NCBI GenBank assembly: GCA_028820495.1
Contig: JAPPIX010000309.1
Span: 1-34,492, forward strand
DNA from: Gammaproteobacteria bacterium
GTDB taxonomy: Bacteria; Pseudomonadota; Gammaproteobacteria; Pseudomonadales; Azotimanducaceae
DNA length: 34,492 nt
Direction: 5' to 3'
Each line of letters begins with the position of its first letter. Positions within the stretch are counted from its first letter, which is position 1. The notes under the pieces were generated by a model. That model ran no database searches, was not told the DNA's origin, and saw nothing but the letters and a program-made list of their open reading frames with translations. Shown here piece by piece: positions 7,764-16,117 of this stretch. The position numbers and the translations under genes were made by a program.

Positions 7764-8161
7764 TGACCGCTCTGCTGGACACCCATGTGCTGATCTGGTG
7801 GCTGAACGATCCCATGCGGCTTTCGCCGCAGCAACGGGAAGTCGTGGAAGCCGCCACAGCGGATGCTCCGCTGCACGTCTCGGATATCTCCCTTTGGGAA
7901 GTGGCAATGCTCCAAGGCTTAGGCCGCATTCGACTGGCATTGCCGCTGCGTGAGTGGCTGGAAACGGCCGTCGCTCCGCCACTTGTTCGCAGGCAGGGCA
8001 TTTCCCCGGCAATCGCCACCGAAGTGGCGGCCCTGCCGGATTCCTTCCACCGCGACCCAGCAGACAGGATCTTGGTGGCGACCGCTCGCATTTTGGGCGC
8101 AACTCTGCTCACGAGCGATCGTCGAATCGCGGACGCGTCGCTCATCGCAACCGCGGGTTGA
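7763..8161 (+). CDS. vapC: PIN-domain toxin (VapC-like, Phd partner)
   Basis: 132 residues from the ATG at 7763 overlapping the antitoxin stop; a longer frame upstream is only the shadow of the antitoxin gene. The four PIN acids are in place: Asp in LLDTHVLIWWL, Glu in SDISLWEVAML, Asp in HRDPADRILVATAR and Asp in LLTSDRRIA. PIN toxins are Mg-dependent RNases, often cutting tRNA or rRNA. The WWL and SLWE signatures match the subgroup normally paired with Phd-type antitoxins, as here. It looks intact. Confidence 0.92.
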   Translation: MTALLDTHVLIWWLNDPMRLSPQQREVVEAATADAPLHVSDISLWEVAMLQGLGRIRLALPLREWLETAVAPPLVRRQGISPAIATEVAALPDSFHRDPADRILVATARILGATLLTSDRRIADASLIATAG

Positions 8162-8239
8162 ATTGCGACCTGTCCTGCTGCGCTAATGGAGCTAGGGCAC
8201 AGCAGAGACAGCAATGCGCGAACAAAGCCAACGCCGCTC

Positions 8240-8417
8240 TATAATGACACCCCGGCGATTGGAAATCGGGTGTTCGCTGATGCGGTTTTTTGCTTCCGTA
8301 GTTGAACATTGCCCGGATACCGGCCTCCACGTCGGTCACGTTCCGGGCTTTCCCGGTGCGCCCGTCATGGAAGGCGAGTTTGTCAGCGCCTCATCCGGGC
8401 GCCCCAACAGGCCATGA
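8240..8417 (+). pseudogene. Internally deleted duplicate of hicB with its promoter
   Basis: TATAAT at 8240-8245 and the sequence through 8361 repeat 3975-4090 nearly base for base, including GCGATTGGAAATCG before the start codon. The frame from ATG 8280 reads VVEHCPDTGLHVGHVPGFPGAPVMEGEF, joining the front of HicB directly to its end. Some 80 bp coding for the helix TLEELNDNLKEVIALIL are gone. The break lies at a short GGTGC repeat present at both edges in the intact copy. No hicA follows. The stop codon overlaps the RND pump start. Confidence 0.8.
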
Positions 8418-11400
8418 ACGGCAACGACGACCACTCCGCGGACCCTAAAGGACCGATCGCCTACATGGCTGGCAACGATGTTGCCGCCAACCTTTTCATG
8501 CTTCTGATCCTCGCGGCGGGCCTCGTGTCCCTGTCCGGGCTCGAGCGCGAATCCTGGCCAACCATACACTTCAACCAAATCGAAGTCTCCATCGCCTATC
8601 CCGGCGCAACGCCGGAGGAGGTGGAGGAGTCGATTATCGCCAAGGTCGAAGAGCAGGTCAGTTCCCTTGACGACGTCCGTGCCGTCAAGTCCCTGGCCAC
8701 TCCGGGGGTCGCCTCGGTCAGGCTCGAAATGAAGACGGGCACCGACATACCCCAGGCGCTCGATGAAGTCGATTCGGCGGTCGCCCGCATCCAGTCCTTT
8801 CCGGCGGGCGCCCAGCGCCCCGTAATCACGGAAATGACCAGCCGACAGAGCATCATCCGGCTGGTGGTCTATGGCGACATCCCCGAACGTTCGCTGAAGG
8901 AACTCGCCTACCAGATCGAAGATGAACTGGCGTCGCTGCCACCGGTGTCCATGGTCGAGACCAGCGGCGTGCGAGACTACGAGATATCCATCGAGATACC
9001 GCTGCGCCGACTGCGCGCCCTAGGTCTGACCCTCGATGACGTCGCCGCCTCGATTCGCCGCAACTCGATGGACCTGCCTGCCGGTCAGATCGACACCGCG
9101 CAAGAGCAGATTCGGGTGCGCACCGTCGCACAGCGCTACGTGCAAAGAGAATTCGAGAACATCGTCGTCCTGAGCCGCAGCGATGGCACCATCGTCCGAC
9201 TCGGCGACATCGCCCAGGTCCGGGACGGTTTCGAGGACGCGGACCTGATCGTCCGCCACCAAGGCAAGCCCGCTGCGTTTGTGGAGGTCTCGCGGATGGC
9301 CGGCGAGCATGTCATGGAGGTGGCCACGGCCGTGCAGGAACAGGTTGCGAACGTCATCGTCCCGTCGCTCCCGGAGGGCGTGCGGGTGGACATCCTCAAC
9401 GACGAGTCGCAGACCTACGACGAGCGCGTCGATCTGCTGCTGAAAAACGGCGGCATGGGCTTGTTGCTCGTTTTGGTCGCGCTGGCGTTGTTCCTGGAAA
9501 TCCGCCTCGCGGCCTGGGTGGTTGTCGGCTTGGCCACGGCGTTCATTGGCGTCCTAGCCGTGATGCTGGCGTTCGACGTCCCGCTCCACACGGTCTCGCT
9601 GTTCGTGTTCGTGCTGGCCATCGGCATCATCGTCGATGACGCCATCGTCGTGGCAGAGCACATTCATCTCGAACGCCAGCGGGGCACCCCCGGTGTCATC
9701 GCGGCGATTCGCGGTGCGCGCCGCATCAAGGTGCCGCTGACGTTTGCCGTCCTGACTTCAATCGTGGCATTCACCCCGGTGCTTTTCATACCCGGCGGCA
9801 TCGGCGAAATCTGGCGGGCGTTGCCGATCATGATCATCGCCATGCTGCTCATTTCGCTGTTCGAGTCGCTGCTGATCCTGCCCAATCACCTCTCCCGGCT
9901 GCACGGTCCCGATTGGGTGCCGACCGGCGGCATCGACCGGTTCTTCGCACGCACTAGAGAGGTTGTGGACCGCCGCCTAGCGCAGTTCGTGGACGGCCCC
10001 CTAGATCGGGCGCTGAAGTTTGCGACCGACCAGCCTGCGCTGGTGGTGGCCGGGGCCATTGGGCTTTTCATCGTCAGCGTCTCGTTGTTGCCGGCCGGCA
10101 TCGTCCCCTCCACCTTTGCCGACGACGTACAAGGCGACTTCGTCACGGCGAGGCTCGACATGCCGGACGGGACCACCGCGCAGAGGACTTTCGCGGTCGC
10201 CAAGACGCTCGAGGCAGCCGGTCAACGGGCCATTGAGGCTCTGTCCGCCGAGCGGGGCGATGATGCGTCATCCTTGGTGACAGGCGTCACTGTGACGGTC
10301 GGCGAGGGACCCCGCCGCGAAGGCGGGGGCCTTGCTCCCGTAGCCACAAGGAATCCCCAAGCCAACGTTGCCGCCATCGAGTTCAAGCTCGTCGGCGCTC
10401 AGCAACGGAACATCTCCACCGCTGAAGTCGTGCAGGCGTGGCGCGAAGAGGTTGGCTTCCTGCCCCACGTGCGCGGCATCACCTTCAGCGGCGTGGTCAT
10501 TGACCTCGGCAATCCCGTCGAGCTCGTGCTTTCGCACCCCGACACGGACCGGCTGGTGCAGGTCGCCAGCAGCGTGGCCGAAAGCCTGCGCGGCATCGAC
10601 GGCGTGTTCGACGTGCGCTCGGACCACACCCCCGGCGTTACGGAGTTTCAGCTCAGGCTGCGTCCCGAGGCGCGCACCCTCGGACTCACCCAGCAAGCAC
10701 TCGCCATGCAGGTGCGCGCCGCCTTCTTCGGCACCGAGGTCGATCGGGTGCAGAGAGGCCGCGACGAGGTGCGGGTGTATGCGCGGTTGCCGGAAGACGA
10801 ACGGAACGCGATCACGGACATCGAAGCGTATCGGATTCGCACCCCTGCGGGAGGGGACGTTCCGCTAGGCCAAGTTGCAACACTGGATACCGGCGTCGCC
10901 CCGCCGGTCATCCGGCGCAAGGATGGCCAGCGTGTGGTCACGGTCACCGCCGACGTGGACCAAGCTGTCATTACCAGCGGCCAGGCCAATGCCATATTGG
11001 TCGATTCGCTGCTGCCGGAACTCACTGCGGCGAACCCCGACTTGACGTACACAATGGGCGGCGAACAGCAGCAGCAACTCGACTCGCTGGATGCGCTCTA
11101 TCGCGGCTTCGCGATCGCCATGCTCGTGATGTTCGTCCTGCTGGCCATTCCGCTTCGGTCCTACACCAAACCGTTCATCATCATGGCGGTGATCCCGTTC
11201 GGCGTCGTCGGCGTCATCCTGGGGCACCTGGCGCTCGGGATCACTTTCACCACCACGGCCATCCTGGGCATCCTTGGCCTGAGCGGCGTCGTCGTCAACG
11301 ACTCGCTGGTGATGATCGACTTCATCGACCAGCGGCTGCGGGACGGAGCACCCGCGCGCACCGCGATCATCAAGGGCGCAAAAGGCCGGTTCAGGCCCAT

Positions 11401-11617
11401 CATGCTAACCTCCGTGACCACCTTCCTCGGCTTCACGCCACTGATTCTGGAACAGGCAATCCAAGCGCAGTACCTGCGCCCCTTCGCGGCATCACTCGGC
11501 TTCGGCATCGCCATCACCACGGCCATTTTGATGATGTTGATTCCCGCGCTCTACACAATCCGCCTCAACTTTCTCGACCGTTCCGCCCGCACCATTCCCC
11601 TAGCTTCGACCAACTAG
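8414..11617 (+). CDS. RND-family inner-membrane transporter (HAE1-like)
   Basis: 1067 residues from ATG 8414, where the family's start lies about 15 residues before the first membrane helix (NLFMLLILAAGLVSL). Canonical pieces are YPGATPEEVEESI and the porter loops; TM4 with GIIVDDAIVVAEH, which contains the two Asp residues of the proton relay; LTFAVLTSIVAFTPVLFIPG; and TM10 with LSGVVVNDSLVMIDF. In TM10 Asn replaces the Lys of AcrB, as in a known HAE1 subgroup. The methyltransferase ATG follows 17 bp after the stop, so they are one operon. No adaptor or channel sits beside it; both are in the convergent operon at 14903-17581. The substrate is unknown. Its start is embedded in the end of the hicB relic, with a weak ribosome site. 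Confidence 0.93.
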   Translation: MNGNDDHSADPKGPIAYMAGNDVAANLFMLLILAAGLVSLSGLERESWPTIHFNQIEVSIAYPGATPEEVEESIIAKVEEQVSSLDDVRAVKSLATPGVASVRLEMKTGTDIPQALDEVDSAVARIQSFPAGAQRPVITEMTSRQSIIRLVVYGDIPERSLKELAYQIEDELASLPPVSMVETSGVRDYEISIEIPLRRLRALGLTLDDVAASIRRNSMDLPAGQIDTAQEQIRVRTVAQRYVQREFENIVVLSRSDGTIVRLGDIAQVRDGFEDADLIVRHQGKPAAFVEVSRMAGEHVMEVATAVQEQVANVIVPSLPEGVRVDILNDESQTYDERVDLLLKNGGMGLLLVLVALALFLEIRLAAWVVVGLATAFIGVLAVMLAFDVPLHTVSLFVFVLAIGIIVDDAIVVAEHIHLERQRGTPGVIAAIRGARRIKVPLTFAVLTSIVAFTPVLFIPGGIGEIWRALPIMIIAMLLISLFESLLILPNHLSRLHGPDWVPTGGIDRFFARTREVVDRRLAQFVDGPLDRALKFATDQPALVVAGAIGLFIVSVSLLPAGIVPSTFADDVQGDFVTARLDMPDGTTAQRTFAVAKTLEAAGQRAIEALSAERGDDASSLVTGVTVTVGEGPRREGGGLAPVATRNPQANVAAIEFKLVGAQQRNISTAEVVQAWREEVGFLPHVRGITFSGVVIDLGNPVELVLSHPDTDRLVQVASSVAESLRGIDGVFDVRSDHTPGVTEFQLRLRPEARTLGLTQQALAMQVRAAFFGTEVDRVQRGRDEVRVYARLPEDERNAITDIEAYRIRTPAGGDVPLGQVATLDTGVAPPVIRRKDGQRVVTVTADVDQAVITSGQANAILVDSLLPELTAANPDLTYTMGGEQQQQLDSLDALYRGFAIAMLVMFVLLAIPLRSYTKPFIIMAVIPFGVVGVILGHLALGITFTTTAILGILGLSGVVVNDSLVMIDFIDQRLRDGAPARTAIIKGAKGRFRPIMLTSVTTFLGFTPLILEQAIQAQYLRPFAASLGFGIAITTAILMMLIPALYTIRLNFLDRSARTIPLASTN

Positions 11618-11634
11618 ATGCCAAGGACCACAGA

Positions 11635-12666
11635 ATGCTAAACGCCCTACCCCGCAACCTCGCCCGGGCGTACCGCGGCTGGAACGTAAAAGGCCGCGTA
11701 GCACGCTTCTCCGGATGGCTGGAAGCAAGCAAGCGGGCTGCTGACGACGGCGGAGACTACGACCACACCGAGACGGTCAACGCCTACTACGACCTATGCA
11801 GTGAGTTCATGCAGTTCGGCTGGAACGAGTCACTCCACTTCGCGCCGCTGACGCCAGACGAGACGCTGGAGGATTCCATCCTCCGCCATCAGCGCTTGAT
11901 GATCGACCGCCTGCAACTGCGCGAGGGAATGCGGGTTGTCGATGTCGGCTGCGGCTTCGGTGGGCCAATGCGTCGCGTGGCCCGCGAGTCGGGTGCGCGC
12001 GTCTTCTGCATCAACAACAATGGCCAGCAACTCGAAAAGGCCAAGCGTTTGAACGTCGCAGCCGACCTCGACCACATGGCTGAGTATCTGCAGTGCAGCT
12101 TCATGGACATGAGCGCCATCGAGGCCAACAGGTTCGATGGGGCATACGCGATCGAGTCCACATGCCATGCGCCGGACAAGCAAGGCGCATTTGCGGAGAT
12201 CTTTCGCGTCATGAAACCGGGCGCGTTGTTCTGGGGCCAGGAGATGTGCTTGACCGCTGCATTCGATCCCAACAACGGCTACCACCGGGCGGTCGAGAAA
12301 GACCTCATGCTGGGCATAGCGCTGCGCGAAATCGCCACGTTCACGGCCGTAAACAACGCGTTGGAGGCAGTGGGGTTCGAGATCGTCGAGGCGAGCGACC
12401 TCGGCGTGCAGGAAGGCCCGAGCACGCCTTGGTATCAGCCGATGGCGGGCCGTCGCGGCACCTTGAGGAGCGCCTTCCGCCGCACCCCTTGGGGCCGCAA
12501 AGCAATGATCGGCTCCCTGCGGCTGGCCGAAGCGCTTAGGGCCTTTCCACGTGGCTCAGCCGCAGTTGTGCAACTGATGGATCAAACGGCCGATGCGTAC
12601 GTCAAGGGAGGCGAGTCGGGGATCTTCACCCCGCTGTACTGTTTTCTGGCGCGCAAGCCCGGATGA
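11635..12666 (+). CDS. Sterol 24-C-methyltransferase-like (ERG6/SMT family) methyltransferase
   Basis: 343 residues, preceded by AAGGA. All four signature regions of eukaryotic SMTs are visible: region I at about 59-69 (MQFGWNESLHF; yeast has YEYGWGxSFHF), the SAM-binding region at 103-111 (DVGCGFGGP), region III at 171-180 (YAIESTCHAP; yeast YAIEATCHAP) and FDPNN at 210-214. The end at 329-343 (GIFTPLYCFLARKPG) matches the sterol-methyltransferase C-terminal domain. SMTs transfer a methyl group from SAM to C-24 of the sterol side chain. A bacterial enzyme could act on a self-made or host sterol or on another terpenoid lipid. Tocopherol-type methyltransferases are the nearest alternative but lack this C-terminal signature. 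It is co-transcribed with the RND pump. Confidence 0.85.
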   Translation: MLNALPRNLARAYRGWNVKGRVARFSGWLEASKRAADDGGDYDHTETVNAYYDLCSEFMQFGWNESLHFAPLTPDETLEDSILRHQRLMIDRLQLREGMRVVDVGCGFGGPMRRVARESGARVFCINNNGQQLEKAKRLNVAADLDHMAEYLQCSFMDMSAIEANRFDGAYAIESTCHAPDKQGAFAEIFRVMKPGALFWGQEMCLTAAFDPNNGYHRAVEKDLMLGIALREIATFTAVNNALEAVGFEIVEASDLGVQEGPSTPWYQPMAGRRGTLRSAFRRTPWGRKAMIGSLRLAEALRAFPRGSAAVVQLMDQTADAYVKGGESGIFTPLYCFLARKPG

Positions 12667-12669
12667 AAC

Positions 12670-12820
12670 GACCGGGGCCAGCAATTCTCATTTTGGCTTT
12701 TTCGTTGCGTCAGGCGAAGCTCCCCGGAGCGAGGGCGTCCCGCCCTCGATGGGATTCCTGGTTCATTTCGAGGGCAAGATGCCCTCGCTCCGACAAAATG
12801 AGAATTGCTGGACCGGGGCC
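12670..12820. mobile_element. Palindromic insertion (MITE-like) with flanking direct repeat
   Basis: GACCGGGGCC occurs at 12670-12679 and again at 12811-12820. Between them are 131 bp bounded by a perfect inverted repeat (CCAGCAATTCTCATTTTG at 12678-12695, its complement at 12794-12811). Inside is a second repeat, GGAGCGAGGGC at 12726-12736 and its complement at 12781-12791, plus two small hairpins GAGGGC-N5-GCCCTC at 12731-12747 and 12770-12786. It has no coding capacity. The structure fits a non-autonomous element with a 9-10 bp target duplication. It sits exactly between two convergent operons, where it could also act as a two-way terminator. Confidence 0.7.
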
Positions 12821-12838
12821 TAGTGGGTTGACAGAGCA

Positions 12839-14857
12839 CTAAACAGGGTTCCTCACTTCCGCTACCCGCAACTTGAGCTTCCGGCTGGGGGCAGAGGTGG
12901 GGAAAGGGTTGATGCGGAGCCGATAGTTGTCGGGCTCGATCTCAAGATTGAGGTGGTGGGCGATCAGCAAGAGGTTCACCGGCACTTGCAGCTCCACCCA
13001 GCGGTGGCCGAGGCAAGTGTGGGTGCCTAAGCCATAGGGCGCATAGGCGCTCGACGTCGTTTGCTCCCAACGATCCGGCAGATAGCGGTCGATGTCGAAC
13101 CTCAGGGGATCGGGGAAGTGCTCAGGCGAATAGTGGCACGCGGTCTGGCATATCAACAGTTGGGTCTCAGCTGGCAACTCGAAGCCGTTGATCTCACAGC
13201 GGTTCATCACTGTCCGGAACTGCCAAGGGATCACCGGGTACATGCGCTCGGACTCAAGAAACAGCCGGTGGGTCACATCCATGCTGGAGGCGTTGAATTC
13301 CGCAGGCGCAGGCTCGCGTCCGTTGCCGAACAACGCATCGGCCTCGCGGCGAACGCCTTCGTAGATGTCCGGGTCGCTGACCATGGCATAAACCGCAAAG
13401 CCGAGCGCACTGCCGAGATAGATGCTTGCCACCATGGCGGCGACGAAGGGAAATGCGATATCTGTTTCGGGCAGGAGCTGCGGGTCCGATCGGTGCAGCT
13501 TCAGAATCGCGTCGGCGATGTCTGGCTCCAGGCCAGCGCGCTGGGCAGCGGTGTGCGATGCGTGAATCTCCCTAACCAGCCGCGGAATGTGATGGCGCGC
13601 CCGCCGCATCTTCGGTGTCTTAAGCATGAACTTGGGCAACGCCCCCATCACGTGCGTGATCAGGGCACGGTGTTCGTAGGCGATCAACTCTTCGCTGTAC
13701 TCGGAACAGTCCAAACTCATCACAAGGTGCGAGACCTGGCTGCTGATGTGGTCTTGGAAGGTGGCTGAAGCGCGAAACACGTCGCCCTGCTGCCAACGGC
13801 CGATGCTGTCCTTGCAGTGGCGGATGAGGTCCGGCAGCCGTGCCGTCAGACTCGCCCGTGAATAGGCACTGCGCAAGGACTTGCGCAACTTGTGATGTTC
13901 CGGGCCATCCGCACCCGGCAGGGTCCGAGACGCCCCGAAGATCTCCTCAAGGCCCTGAATGTAGTCCTTGGAGCGCAGATAGAAGCGGCCCTGTCGGTTT
14001 ACCCATTCATTAGCCTCCACACCGAGAACGGCAACGGTGCGCTTTCCGCCCCTGCGCATGGGCATTTCCACCACGGAACCGAACTCCTTGTGAATGCCGT
14101 GCAGTGCCTTGGGGATGTTGCCGGTGCGGAAATCTCGCTGCCGCCACAGGTCACGGGCTCGCAGCTTGGGGATTGGCTTGGCGGGCACGACGCGACGCGT
14201 CAGTGGTCGATAGGCGCTCTCCCGGACTGACTGGTACACCGATCGTCCGACTAGATCGAGTTGGGTGAGGGCCTCGATGCGATGGAGGCACTCGTCGTAC
14301 TCCTCCGGGGCAAGAACGAGGCGGAAGCCGTCGCAGGCATGCATGAGGCCAACCAAGATGGCATCCCTGGGATCTGGAATGTCGGGCTCGAAGAGCAAAT
14401 TCAGGATTCGAGCCTTGGCCTCCAATCGTGTCGTGCCGTCCTCGGCGGTGTAGGAGTGCGACCGCGAGACCGCAGGCGAGAGGGTCCAGAACCCGCCGGA
14501 CTCGTGGTCGAGGATGCCCTTTCGCTCCAGGCCGTGGAGCAATGTGTTGACGATTTCGTCGGCGCCGCTGGCTGCAATCCTCTCGATCCAATACTGGGCG
14601 TTGGCGCTGCGCTCGGACCCGCCGAGTGCTGCCAAGGTCGGGTCAAGCAATTCGTCTCCCGTTGGCGTTGAGTCGAGCACCCGCAACGAATCCAGATCGG
14701 TGTCGACGCGACCTTCGAGGGAGAGGCCGGCGATCACGGCGCCTGCCATGACGCAGGCGAAATCCCAGCCCGGGACCATCTCCAAGTAGCCGCTCTCCTC
14801 GTTGAGCATCAACAGCATCAACTCTTCGGCAAGCCGCAATTGAACTGCTTGTGTCAT
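12839..14857 (-). CDS. GPP34 (GOLPH3-like) domain-cytochrome P450 fusion
   Basis: 672 residues, with AAGGAG upstream of the ATG. Residues 1 to about 215 match GPP34: LRLAEELMLLMLNEESGYL, a GAVIAGLSLEGRV helix, PTGDELLDPTLAAL, a WIE...LERKGIL block and DPRDAILVGLMHACD, paralleling human GOLPH3 (APTGDVLLDEAL, LVEKGVL). From about 235 onward it is a P450: the C-helix region DGPEHHKLRK (317-326), ExxR at Glu535-Arg538 and the heme loop PYGLGTHTCLG with Cys615. The I-helix (about 470-492) reads VASIYLGSALG in place of AGxDT, so the usual acid-alcohol pair is missing. GOLPH3 binds phosphoinositide membranes, so this domain may hold the P450 at a membrane or lipid. It is last in the tolC-hlyD-P450 operon, 45 bp after the adaptor gene. 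Confidence 0.9.
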   Translation of the reverse strand: MTQAVQLRLAEELMLLMLNEESGYLEMVPGWDFACVMAGAVIAGLSLEGRVDTDLDSLRVLDSTPTGDELLDPTLAALGGSERSANAQYWIERIAASGADEIVNTLLHGLERKGILDHESGGFWTLSPAVSRSHSYTAEDGTTRLEAKARILNLLFEPDIPDPRDAILVGLMHACDGFRLVLAPEEYDECLHRIEALTQLDLVGRSVYQSVRESAYRPLTRRVVPAKPIPKLRARDLWRQRDFRTGNIPKALHGIHKEFGSVVEMPMRRGGKRTVAVLGVEANEWVNRQGRFYLRSKDYIQGLEEIFGASRTLPGADGPEHHKLRKSLRSAYSRASLTARLPDLIRHCKDSIGRWQQGDVFRASATFQDHISSQVSHLVMSLDCSEYSEELIAYEHRALITHVMGALPKFMLKTPKMRRARHHIPRLVREIHASHTAAQRAGLEPDIADAILKLHRSDPQLLPETDIAFPFVAAMVASIYLGSALGFAVYAMVSDPDIYEGVRREADALFGNGREPAPAEFNASSMDVTHRLFLESERMYPVIPWQFRTVMNRCEINGFELPAETQLLICQTACHYSPEHFPDPLRFDIDRYLPDRWEQTTSSAYAPYGLGTHTCLGHRWVELQVPVNLLLIAHHLNLEIEPDNYRLRINPFPTSAPSRKLKLRVAEVRNPV

Positions 14858-14902
14858 CAGAACGCTCCTTGGCCCGCTCGCTCGCTTAGGCGCCGTCCTC
14901 GC

Positions 14903-16096
14903 TTATGGGGCCGCAGAGCCCCCGGTACGCACGGCCATGCCATCGGTGGCGAACTGCAAGCCACCGATGATCGCCGCCTGACGGCGATTGAACGCCCCGG
15001 TCACGAAGACCTCATCGTTGCCGCGTTGCAGAACCTGCACCGGCACGATCCGCACGATCCCATCCTGCCCCACCGCCCAAACTTGGTTGCCGGGCTGCAG
15101 TGCTGCGCGCCGAACCCGGAAATAGCTGTCCGGTGCCAGCCCGTTGATTTCCACTTCCGCGAACTTCCCAACCAGCAGCGGCGGATCGCCGAGCGGATCG
15201 CCAGCCGTCTCGAGCGGTTCGCCAGCCGCGAAGGGATCCGGCACCCGCACGATCACATCGATGGTTCGGGTCCGCTCATCGAGCGACACCTCAGCCCGGT
15301 CCACATAGCCCGGCCAAGCGTAGCGAATGCCGCCGTAGTCGGCGACCACGCGGGCGGAGACCTCCCCGTCCTCCGTGGTCCATAGCCCCGGAATCAGCGC
15401 CGCGTCGGCATCGGACAGGGGAACGACCACTTCGGCGGCATCGGCGGCAAACAAGCGCCCCACGGGCTGGCCCGGCACCGCCAGTTGGCCCAAGGCGACC
15501 GACTCCTCGCGCACGAAGCCATCAAAGGGCGCCTCAATCCGGGTTCGCGACAGCGCCAAGTTCGCTTCGGCGAGCCTGGCCTCCTCCCGCAGCAGCGCCG
15601 CCTGGGCCGCATTGAGCTGCGGTTCGCGCAGGGTCAGTGCGCTCGCCACTCCGGCTGCGTCTTGTCGGCTGGAATAGCGCTCGTACTCGGCGCGGGCGAT
15701 TGCCGCATCTTCCCGGGCTTGCAGCAAGGCCACCTTGCGGTCGGCCAGAGCCGCTTCGGCCTCACGCACGCGAGTTCGGTAGTCGGCCTCCTCAATGCGA
15801 AACAGCATCTGCCCCGCCACGACCCTTTCGCCGCTGCGAAACCCCGGATCGACCCAGACCACTCGGCCGCCCACTTGCGGCGCAATGTCAATTTCGGCGC
15901 TTGGCCGCACGGTGCCAGCGCCGTAAACGGGAATGGCCCCGGAGCCTGGGACGATGGCGGCGGTTTCGACATAGGGAATGCGCGACGGCGGCTCCCGGCG
16001 TTCGGGTTCCGGGGCGAGCGACACCAGGAAGACGGCAAGGGCAATGGCGCCGACGATGATGGCGGCGGCAATGAAGTAACCTATGCGTCTGCCCAT
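14903..16096 (-). CDS. HlyD/AcrA-type periplasmic adaptor of an RND system
   Basis: 397 residues from ATG 16096, which has GGGAGG upstream; a GTG at 16114 in the same frame is less likely. A single N-terminal membrane anchor spans about residues 5-26 (IGYFIAAAIIVGAIALAVFL). The lipoyl half-motif IDIAPQVGGRVVWVDPGFRSGERVVAGQ is followed by an alpha-hairpin rich in Ala/Glu/Arg and the second half RIEAPFDGFVREESVALGQLAVPGQPVG, then beta-barrel and membrane-proximal parts. It joins an inner-membrane RND pump to a TolC channel. It lies 21 bp downstream of the TolC gene; the only RND pump in the window is the convergent one at 8414-11617. Confidence 0.92.
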   Translation of the reverse strand: MGRRIGYFIAAAIIVGAIALAVFLVSLAPEPERREPPSRIPYVETAAIVPGSGAIPVYGAGTVRPSAEIDIAPQVGGRVVWVDPGFRSGERVVAGQMLFRIEEADYRTRVREAEAALADRKVALLQAREDAAIARAEYERYSSRQDAAGVASALTLREPQLNAAQAALLREEARLAEANLALSRTRIEAPFDGFVREESVALGQLAVPGQPVGRLFAADAAEVVVPLSDADAALIPGLWTTEDGEVSARVVADYGGIRYAWPGYVDRAEVSLDERTRTIDVIVRVPDPFAAGEPLETAGDPLGDPPLLVGKFAEVEINGLAPDSYFRVRRAALQPGNQVWAVGQDGIVRIVPVQVLQRGNDEVFVTGAFNRRQAAIIGGLQFATDGMAVRTGGSAAP

Positions 16097-16117
16097 GCTA
16101 TTCCTCCCCCGCACTCC

